Made by a program: the position numbers and the translations under genes | IMG/VR virus record: IMGVR_UViG_3300024518_003623 | Coordinates: 1-23,322 of that record | Direction: 5' to 3' (one strand) | From: a virus | DNA length: 23,322 nucleotides | The notes under the pieces: generated by a model | Seen by the model: the letters and a program-made list of their open reading frames with translations, nothing else | The model's database searches: none | Told to the model about the DNA's origin: nothing | Shown here: positions 7,145 to 12,354 of the stretch, one piece after another | How the letters are laid out: every line of letters begins with the position of its first letter | How positions within the stretch are numbered: the first letter of the stretch is position 1

Positions 7145-8538
7145 GCGTCCAGGTCCTCGCTTGGGGGTGTCTCGTCGTCCTCGTCCTCGTCGACATCGTA
7201 GCCCGCCTCCTCGCGGATTTCGTTATCAGTGAAGGGGACCGGCTGGGCGGACTGGAAGGCTTTCTGGTTTATGTCTGCCATTTTGTCCGCGTTGCTGAGC
7301 TTTTGCTCCTTACTCGGGGCCTGGGCGTCGGGCCACTCTACGGCGTACGCGGTAGCCGGCAAAACGCCAAACTCTACGAGCCAGTCGATAGCAGCGACCA
7401 CTAAATCGGTGGCGAAGTCGTGGCGGCGCGCCTGCACTTGCCCTAAAAATCCGCGCGTGTCCTGGTCCCCGGCTAGCCGCCCTGTCTGGTTGCCGATTAG
7501 GATGTTAACGGGAGTGTCTACGCCTGCCGCGATAGCGTTAAGGCTGTTTGCTGCTGGGCCGGAGGGGTCTGCCATCGCCGCTTGTAAAACTTGCGCCTCC
7601 ATTCCAGGCGTCCACATGGCGCGGCGCATCCTGTTATGTGCAAAGTCATCATATTGCGTGTTGAAGTCGTCGAGCAGGGCCTTATTTTTTCCGGCGGCTG
7701 CGGGGTCTTTTAGATTGAAAACAATATTTTGCGCGGCGTTTTTGTAGAAGCCCTCAGCGCCCCCGCCTAACGTTTTCCGCAAGTCCATTAGGTCGTTATA
7801 AACCGCCTCCAGCACGGGCACGCCATAGACGCCGCCGTTATCACTGCCCTCCGCCGCTATTACAAGGCGGGAGGGGTGGATTCTAAAGTTAGTGGTGGCT
7901 TTCTCGTTGCGGTTGCCGGCGGCCGAGCTGCTGTACTGGTACATGGTGGGCTGGCCGAAGTTGTCGCTCTGCGGGTCCTGGTCTGTCTCGATAACTTCCA
8001 GCTGCGACTCGTAAAGGGGCATCATGTCGACGAGTGCCGCTAGCCCTGGGAGCTTCCCCTCGACTGGCTTGTCTGGGGTTTTGCCGTCCTTAACGCGCAT
8101 AAATAAACCGGCGTAACGGCCCACCCGCTGGCGCGTGTCTAGGCCCCTGAGCCTGCGGTAGAGCCCTTTGCCTCCGCTGGGTGCTTTCTCCTCGTCCCCT
8201 GCGCCTATGAGGGCGGCCAGGTCCCGGTTAAACTGGGGATTATTACTCGTAACAATAGGGTCGTCTAGCCAGGTCTGCTCTGGGTACGCACTCACGGCCC
8301 GCTTAGCGACCCCGAAGCGGCGAAACATATTATAAAAGTTGTAGAATTCCAGGCTGGCCGGGTAGCCATAGTCCTGGTATACGTTGTGCAGCGTGTCCGC
8401 GAAGTCGTAGCCCCCGGAAACCGCCGCCGCTAACTGGTGGCGCATGCTAACGGCCTGCTGGTCCGTTTGGTTGTGCATAAGGACAGCGTCCTGGAGGGCC
8501 ATGTGTGTAAGGCCTACGCTTTTATTGTCTTTTTTCAT
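7141..8538 (-). CDS. Portal protein (DUF1073-like)
   Basis: A 465-residue protein following the large terminase, of normal portal size. The early YNFYNMFRRFGVAKRAVSAYPEQTW segment, the central FRIHPSRLVIAAEGSDNGGVYG, the LRKTLGGGAEGFYKNAAQNI helix and TPVNILIGNQTGRLAGDQDTRGF match the anti-CBASS/DUF1073 group of phage portals. The dodecameric portal forms the DNA channel at one capsid vertex and binds terminase and MuF proteins. The very acidic C-terminal tail (DVDEDEDDE) is typical of an exposed end. Terminase ends 7 nt upstream of the ATG. The Shine-Dalgarno is weak (AGGTACG), which suggests coupling to terminase translation. Confidence 0.88.
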   Translation of the reverse strand: MKKDNKSVGLTHMALQDAVLMHNQTDQQAVSMRHQLAAAVSGGYDFADTLHNVYQDYGYPASLEFYNFYNMFRRFGVAKRAVSAYPEQTWLDDPIVTSNNPQFNRDLAALIGAGDEEKAPSGGKGLYRRLRGLDTRQRVGRYAGLFMRVKDGKTPDKPVEGKLPGLAALVDMMPLYESQLEVIETDQDPQSDNFGQPTMYQYSSSAAGNRNEKATTNFRIHPSRLVIAAEGSDNGGVYGVPVLEAVYNDLMDLRKTLGGGAEGFYKNAAQNIVFNLKDPAAAGKNKALLDDFNTQYDDFAHNRMRRAMWTPGMEAQVLQAAMADPSGPAANSLNAIAAGVDTPVNILIGNQTGRLAGDQDTRGFLGQVQARRHDFATDLVVAAIDWLVEFGVLPATAYAVEWPDAQAPSKEQKLSNADKMADINQKAFQSAQPVPFTDNEIREEAGYDVDEDEDDETPPSEDLDA

Positions 8539-8545
8539 ATCGTAC

Positions 8546-9961
8546 CTATTGATTAAGCGCCATTCCTAAAAGGGCGGCCAGTTGGTCCGGCATTTCGGGA
8601 CTATATGCCATGATAAAGGAGTCCGCGTCATTTGGCGAATCAACCTCCCGGGCTTTTAGGGCTTTCTTACTTTCGACCTTAACGCGCCCGGCCTCGTCGA
8701 AGTCTCGCAGGGGCGTGCTTAGTTGGGTGACTAGGTCCGCTAGCCCTGGGTACATGGGGTCTATGGCGATTAGCTCGTCCTCACTCCAGCCGGTCCGCCA
8801 GTCGCCGCCGTCACGGTGTACGGCTAGCGCGTTGAACGTGTTGCGGAAACGGTCCGCCACTAGCCACCAGCTTTGTGCTTTTAGGTTGCTAAAAAAATCG
8901 CGGTTTGTGACTTGCTCGTCCGGCGTGTCTATGTAAAAGCCGTCTGGGTCCACAACCTTAGCGCCGGCGTTAAACTTTTTATAACTCACGCGCCCGGCCA
9001 GCCCCTCCTCCTCTCGGGCGTCGTTTAGGTCGCTAAACTTGGCGCCCGCCGTAGCTCCGACGCCTATAGAATCGTAGGACACATCCGCCCCCAGCTCTAT
9101 GGCTTTGTTGTAGGCCCTGGTGCAGGATTTAAGGAGCTCGTCCTCGAAGCCCTTCCAGTTTTCGCCCCACAGCGCGACGATACCGTAGACGTACGCGGTG
9201 GCGTTTAGGTCGTTGCCGTCGTCCGCGACGTCGAAGCCCAGGCGGCGGCGCCCTGCAGGCACGATGCCCAGCTCATAATGCGCGCCGATAGCAGCCTCCA
9301 CGAATTTGCGCTTAATGACCGCCCTCTCGTCGTCGCTGAGCGGCTGGCCCCGGTATATGTGGTTGTACTCGTCCGGGTCGTCTCGTTTCATGCGCTCAAT
9401 TTTGCGCAGGGCCGTGTTGCTGAGGTAGGGGTTTTCGTCGTAGTTTATTTGGCGCACCAGGATGCCGTCCTCCGGCCTACTGCGGAACGTCTCGACAAAG
9501 TCGGTAACAAAACGGGGGTTGTATAAAATCCAGGCCTGGGCGCCCTCTTTGCGGAGCGTGGGCTCGATAATTTTCCACTGTTCTGCGGTTAGCCCCTCGC
9601 CTTCTTCTATCCAGCCAATGTCCGCACCCTCAAAGCCCTTTATCTCCTCGATGTTGCGCCGTATGCCGTAAAAGTGAAAGGACGACATCGTTACCCGGTG
9701 CGTTATCACGGTTTTTTGTATGTCGAATTCATGGTATAGCCCGAATTCATGTATGCGGGCCACTAAAATGGCGTAGACAGACTGCTCGATTTTATTCTGG
9801 AATTGTCGCATGCATAGGAATTTTACCGTGCAGGCCTGTGCCAAAAAAATCGCAAAGGCGGCAGCGTCCCAGGTTTTGCTCGACATCCTCCCGCCTTTTA
9901 GGATTTTTAGGTCCGCGCGGGCCTCCCAGAAAGCCCGCAGGGCAGGGTTAAGCGTCGCCAT
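8546..9961 (-). CDS. terL: Terminase large subunit (ATPase and nuclease)
   Basis: A 471-residue protein that pumps DNA into the prohead and cuts it. A variant Walker A is seen at residues 23-30 (GGRMSSKT). Walker B with catalytic acids appears as ADIGWIEEGE near residue 115. The C-terminal RNase H-like nuclease shows GFDVADDGND near residue 242, YDSIGVG near residue 300 and DADSFIMAYSP near residue 447, each with a conserved acidic residue. The form matches PBSX/Terminase_3-type enzymes. The start overlaps the small-terminase gene by 14 nt and has a GAGGGGG ribosome-binding site. The nearest packaging mechanism (cos or headful) cannot be read from the window. Confidence 0.95.
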   Translation of the reverse strand: MATLNPALRAFWEARADLKILKGGRMSSKTWDAAAFAIFLAQACTVKFLCMRQFQNKIEQSVYAILVARIHEFGLYHEFDIQKTVITHRVTMSSFHFYGIRRNIEEIKGFEGADIGWIEEGEGLTAEQWKIIEPTLRKEGAQAWILYNPRFVTDFVETFRSRPEDGILVRQINYDENPYLSNTALRKIERMKRDDPDEYNHIYRGQPLSDDERAVIKRKFVEAAIGAHYELGIVPAGRRRLGFDVADDGNDLNATAYVYGIVALWGENWKGFEDELLKSCTRAYNKAIELGADVSYDSIGVGATAGAKFSDLNDAREEEGLAGRVSYKKFNAGAKVVDPDGFYIDTPDEQVTNRDFFSNLKAQSWWLVADRFRNTFNALAVHRDGGDWRTGWSEDELIAIDPMYPGLADLVTQLSTPLRDFDEAGRVKVESKKALKAREVDSPNDADSFIMAYSPEMPDQLAALLGMALNQ

Positions 9962-10433
9962 TGTCTGCCCCCTCTAGCTCGTCGTAAAAGTCGCTCAATG
10001 TCCTGGTGACGATAGGGCCACCCCCTGGGCCGGTTAGCTCGCGTTTTTCCGCCGCGTAGTTGCCGCCCATTTTGTTAAGCTGGTCTAGTGCTTTTAACCC
10101 TGTTTGCGGGTCTAGTTGCTTAACGTACTGGTTGTCTCCCCGCCCGAAAGCCACCTCCTGGAAGCCTATGCGGGCCGTCCGCAGGAGCATCCGCTTAATG
10201 TCCGTAACTTCCACGTCGAAGCGCTCGCTCTGTCGCTCGATCACTTTGTCTATATAGTCTTTGACGTGTGGCCTGGCAAAAATTTGGCTAGCCTTGCTGT
10301 GCAGCGTAGCGGACTTATAGTTGTCTGTTTTGTATGCCGCCCGGATGCTCTCCGTTTTCGACTTCATACCAGTGGCGACGAAGTGCTCCACGGCGCGTTT
10401 CTCTTGTGCTGTTAGGTTCTTAACTCTTGTCAT
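9948..10433 (-). CDS. terS: Terminase small subunit
   Basis: A 161-residue protein at the head of the late block. The N-terminal LTAQEKRAVEHFVATGMKSK and following KSATLHSKASQIFARPHVKDYI match Terminase_2-type small subunits, in which an N-terminal helix-turn-helix recognises the packaging site. The middle is a helical oligomerisation region, and the C-terminal tail (SDFYDELEGADNGDA) is acidic and would contact the large subunit. The ribosome-binding site is GGGGAGG, with 8 nt before the ATG. It is the first gene after the divergent control region, so the late promoter must lie within 10434-10925. Confidence 0.92.
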   Translation of the reverse strand: MTRVKNLTAQEKRAVEHFVATGMKSKTESIRAAYKTDNYKSATLHSKASQIFARPHVKDYIDKVIERQSERFDVEVTDIKRMLLRTARIGFQEVAFGRGDNQYVKQLDPQTGLKALDQLNKMGGNYAAEKRELTGPGGGPIVTRTLSDFYDELEGADNGDA

Positions 10434-10459
10434 CTTTTCGGCCTCCCCGGCTTCTCGAC

Positions 10460-10489
10460 AGTCTACCGCACCCCCGCCCGACTTGCCAG
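10460..10489 (-). promoter_or_regulatory. Candidate promoter for the packaging/head operon
   Basis: On the minus strand CTGGCA (10489-10484), an 18-nt spacer and TAGACT (10465-10460) form a weak sigma70-like promoter 27-56 nt upstream of the small-terminase ATG. A 10-bp palindrome GCCAGCTGGC (10485-10494) covers the -35 element and could be a regulator site. Late phage promoters often match poorly and need an activator. Confidence 0.3.
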
Positions 10490-10508
10490 CTGGCCGCCTC
10501 CCAACCCA

Positions 10509-10524
10509 TTGACGTGAATGTCAA
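10509..10524. promoter_or_regulatory. Palindromic operator candidate TTGAC-N6-GTCAA, copy 1
   Basis: TTGACGTGAATGTCAA is a two-armed palindrome just upstream of the candidate late promoter. The same architecture (TTGACGCCGTTGTCAA, 12 of 16 positions identical) recurs at 20705-20720 in the other divergent promoter region. Confidence 0.45.
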
Positions 10525-10607
10525 CTACAGCCAACAGGTTACACCCCCGCCCGCCCTCGTGCGTAACGCTCTCAAAGCTCCGCCACCACTGGCTTACAGC
10601 CTTTCGC

Positions 10608-10620
10608 GTTACGTTGTAAC
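10608..10620 (-). promoter_or_regulatory. 13-bp operator/iteron candidate, copy 1
   Basis: Minus-strand reading GTTACAACGTAAC, a perfect 5-3-5 palindrome (arms GTTAC/GTAAC). It differs from the other two copies at one position. Confidence 0.5.
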
Positions 10621-10710
10621 GGTTACGCATGCTATTGTTTATATTGTTTTAACCCCTCTAGCCCTATATACCCTTATACCTTACTATTATTATTTTTAAA
10701 AGAGTATAGT

Positions 10711-10723
10711 GTTACAACGTTAC
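10711..10723 (+). promoter_or_regulatory. 13-bp operator/iteron candidate, copy 2
   Basis: GTTACAACGTTAC, on the right flank of the A/T-rich core. Twelve of 13 positions are the same as in the other copies. Confidence 0.5.
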
Positions 10724-10784
10724 AGCGCACAGGGCGCAAGGCTTTGAGGTGTTTTTCTAAGCGCTACGCCATGCGCAACAATGC

Positions 10785-10797
10785 GTTACAACGTGAC
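10785..10797 (+). promoter_or_regulatory. 13-bp operator/iteron candidate, copy 3
   Basis: GTTACAACGTGAC, 74 bp from copy 2 and in the same orientation (about seven helical turns). Confidence 0.5.
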
Positions 10798-10833
10798 AGG
10801 ACCCCGCCACTGCTGGCCTGCGGCCTTGTGTGT

Positions 10834-10860
10834 GCAGAAAAGCGCAGAAAAGCGCAGAAA
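10834..10860. repeat. 10-bp tandem repeat GCAGAAAAGC
   Basis: Two exact copies (10834-10843, 10844-10853) and a partial third (GCAGAAA) with a period close to one DNA turn, immediately upstream of the early promoter candidate. The A-runs repeat in phase, so local bending or an UP-like or protein-binding element is possible. Confidence 0.7.
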
Positions 10861-10864
10861 GTGG

Positions 10865-10892
10865 TTGCGTTATTTGAGTTAGGGGTTATATT
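10865..10892 (+). promoter_or_regulatory. Candidate early rightward promoter
   Basis: TTGCGT (10865-10870), a 16-nt spacer and TATATT (10887-10892) lie 34 nt before the first early ATG. The -10 sits inside an inverted repeat GGGGT-7-ACCCC (10882-10898), a possible repressor site. Confidence 0.4.
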
Positions 10893-10925
10893 TACCCCGC
10901 GACTCACGAAAAGGAAGGGAAAAAC

Positions 10926-11294
10926 ATGCAGCAAAAAATCGATACCATAACGGAAGTAACCCGCAAAGTATTCGGGCGGACTATCTCCTCAAGGACTGCA
11001 AACAGCGAGGCGGTTTTTACCTGGGGCGACCACCATGTCGCTATCCCGCTACACGTTTTTAAGCACAAAGGCTCGTATAGCTTAACCCTCTACGTGGTGC
11101 ATGAACTCAGCAGGCTACAGGCCAGGGCGGAGGGGGTTGCCGAACGTCTGCGCGCCGACCGTGCCCGGCTATTGTCTGAGAGCAATGCCGCGTCCCTCCG
11201 GGGAGATTTTTGCCTCCGCGACTCTTACGAGGATAAGATCACGTACGTCACTGCGCAGCTGGAGAAATACACCTCAGGGGTTGCGTCATGGTAG
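10926..11294 (+). CDS. Unknown early protein 1
   Basis: A 122-residue protein, first gene of the rightward operon. The ATG follows an AAGGAAGGGA ribosome-binding site. Residues 1-57 look like a small alpha/beta domain (VFTWGDHHVAIPLHVFKHKG, then SYSLTLYVV). Residues 58-122 are helical and charged (LSRLQARAEGVAERLRADRA and later DKITYVTAQLEKY), probably a coiled coil. No family is recognised. Being first behind the early promoter it could be involved in host takeover or early regulation, which is inference from position. Confidence 0.7.
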   Translation: MQQKIDTITEVTRKVFGRTISSRTANSEAVFTWGDHHVAIPLHVFKHKGSYSLTLYVVHELSRLQARAEGVAERLRADRARLLSESNAASLRGDFCLRDSYEDKITYVTAQLEKYTSGVASW

Positions 11295-11524
11295 AGCTAA
11301 CACAGGAAAGCGTCGACGGCAGCGCCCTGGAGTTGAGGGCTATGTGGGCCGAGCAGGTACGCCGGAGCGGCAAGTCCCAAGCGGTCTACATAGTGACGGA
11401 CACGACGGGCGGCGCTCGCGAGTTTTTGGCCCTGGTCCAACAAATAAAGGAGCACGTCGAGGAGGCGGGCCTGGTAATGCCTGCGATAGTCGACGGGGTG
11501 GTGGTGTCCTATGTGGAAAGTTAA
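11288..11524 (+). CDS. Unknown early protein 2
   Basis: A 78-residue protein overlapping the previous gene by 7 nt. It looks like a small alpha/beta protein: helix (ELRAMWAEQVRRSGK), strand (AVYIVTD), helix (GAREFLALVQQIKEHVEEAG), then strands (MPAIVDGVVVSYV). No recognisable motif or family. Confidence 0.65.
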   Translation: MVELTQESVDGSALELRAMWAEQVRRSGKSQAVYIVTDTTGGAREFLALVQQIKEHVEEAGLVMPAIVDGVVVSYVES

Positions 11525-11741
11525 GAGCTTCTGCAAGTTGCGCCCTAATGATGTCCTGCTGGTCCGCCGAGGGGACACCCGCGCCGTGGTCCTGGTTAAG
11601 GAAGTCGACCACCGCGCCGCAGTGGTTTCCGACGTGCAGACAGGGACCCGCGCGCTTTTAAGTAAGGGCCTGGTCGGCCCGGGCAGCACCGCCACCTTAT
11701 ATCTGATTGCTGCGGGGGCCCCCTGTGATACAGTCCATTAA
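11511..11741 (+). CDS. Unknown small beta protein, tandem paralogue A
   Basis: A 76-residue protein overlapping the previous gene by 14 nt, with a GGGTGGTGG region upstream of the ATG. It has an all-beta, SH3/KOW-like strand pattern: PNDVLLVRR, RAVVLVKEVDHRAAVVSDVQ, ALLSKGL, ATLYLI. The DVQTG and YLI segments match the next gene at equivalent places, so both probably came from a duplication. The function is unknown. A nucleic-acid or protein-binding small barrel is a guess. Confidence 0.65.
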   Translation: MWKVKSFCKLRPNDVLLVRRGDTRAVVLVKEVDHRAAVVSDVQTGTRALLSKGLVGPGSTATLYLIAAGAPCDTVH

Positions 11742-12027
11742 GCACAAGCACTTTACGCGTAAGCTGTCCCCGCCACACGTTCGCGTGTGTGACCTAGTGG
11801 CGGTAAAATATGACGTTTTCGACGGTATCCCAGGGGCGGACGTGTTGGCCGTGGTTACAGGCCGCACCGGCACCGCGTGGAACATCACCGACGTGCAGAC
11901 TGGCGAGAGTGGCGTTATACAGCGCGCCGACTTTATTCGCTGGGGCGTCTATCTTATCAGCAGGGACCGGCCGCAGTGTCCTCTAGCACTACACAAAAAG
12001 GTGCATTATGTACGAAATAAAATTTAA
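11725..12027 (+). CDS. Unknown small beta protein, tandem paralogue B
   Basis: A 100-residue protein read from GTG at 11725 (MIQSIKHKHFTRKLSPPHV). A TTG at 11707 is an alternative that would add six residues, but the G-rich stretch at 11713-11717 sits well for the GTG. The body, VCDLVAVKYDVF, ADVLAVVTGRTGTAWNITDV, QTGESGVIQRADF, WGVYLISR, aligns with paralogue A over the AVV...DVQTG...YLI core. It overlaps paralogue A by 17 nt. No known family is recognised. Confidence 0.65.
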   Translation: MIQSIKHKHFTRKLSPPHVRVCDLVAVKYDVFDGIPGADVLAVVTGRTGTAWNITDVQTGESGVIQRADFIRWGVYLISRDRPQCPLALHKKVHYVRNKI

Positions 12028-12175
12028 AAACGGCGAGGCTAAAACGCTCGCTACGCTGTGCGGCGCTGATCTAACCGGCGCTAAACTGTGCGCCGCTGAT
12101 CTACACGAAGCTAATCTAGCCGGCACTAATCTAGCCGGCGCAGACCTGTCCAACACTGAGGGGTTGCGACTATGA
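12008..12175 (+). CDS. Mini pentapeptide-repeat protein
   Basis: A 55-residue frame starting MYEIKFKNGEAKTLATL, followed by consecutive five-residue units of A(D/N)LxG type: CGADL TGAKL CAADL, HEANL, AGTNL, AGADL. Pentapeptide repeats form a right-handed beta-helix. Larger members such as Qnr and MfpA mimic DNA and bind gyrase. This one has only about six units, roughly one and a half helical coils, so gyrase mimicry cannot be assumed. The ATG has an AAGGTG site upstream and the TGA overlaps the ATG of the next gene (ATGA), which strongly supports it being real. Two of the very few GATC sites in the window fall in it. Confidence 0.75.
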   Translation: MYEIKFKNGEAKTLATLCGADLTGAKLCAADLHEANLAGTNLAGADLSNTEGLRL

Positions 12176-12354
12176 CCGACGAACTACTTAGCCCCGCAGA
12201 CGTGGCGGGCGTTTTGAAAATCCACAAGCGCACCGCGCAGGAGCTTTTCCGCTCGGGCGCTTTCCCGGTTATCGACATAGGCCACAAGGTTAAACGGGTC
12301 CGCCGTGACGACTTCAAAGCGTACCTAGAAAGGAAAACAAAGCCATGCAACTAG
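12172..12354 (+). CDS. Small helix-turn-helix DNA-binding protein (excisionase/MerR-like)
   Basis: A 60-residue protein. LLSPADVAGVLKIHKRTAQE, then LFRSGAFPVIDIGHKVKRVR, then RDDFKAYLERK is the standard HTH_17 winged-helix pattern (helix, turn, recognition helix, wing with a basic strand, C-terminal helix). These proteins act as excisionases, primase-associated DNA-binding adaptors or regulators. Directly before the primase gene (10-nt overlap), a role in replication initiation or early regulation fits best. The ribosome-binding site is GAGGGG. It is one of three candidates for the protein that binds the 13-bp sites at 10608-10797. Confidence 0.85.
   Translation: MTDELLSPADVAGVLKIHKRTAQELFRSGAFPVIDIGHKVKRVRRDDFKAYLERKTKPCN

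Larger units (their letters stand above)
10434..10925. other. Divergent control region and possible replication origin
   Basis: This 492-bp stretch has no credible gene. It separates the leftward late block from the rightward early operon. Contents: a GC-rich left part (10440-10560), a TTGAC-N6-GTCAA palindrome, three copies of a 13-bp near-palindrome GTTACAACGTNAC, an A/T-rich core at about 10629-10710 that would melt easily, a 10-bp tandem repeat at 10834-10860 and a promoter-like element before the first early gene. Iterated sites flanking A/T-rich DNA are seen both in phage operators and in origins. The sequence alone does not separate the two. Confidence 0.7.

Noticed and set aside
7229-7747. 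172-codon plus-strand open frame opposite the portal gene
   Set aside because: It mirrors the portal coding frame, has no family resemblance and no initiation signal.
10427-10699. 90-codon open frame in the divergent control region
   Set aside because: No Shine-Dalgarno, composition changes along its length, and it runs through the palindromes and A/T-rich core that look regulatory.
10744-10950. 68-codon open frame before the first early gene
   Set aside because: It covers the 10-bp repeat and promoter candidate and runs into the strongly supported ATG at 10926.
11101-11661. 186-codon plus-strand frame overlapping the early genes
   Set aside because: Arg/Gly/Pro-rich shadow of three better-supported overlapping genes with good starts.
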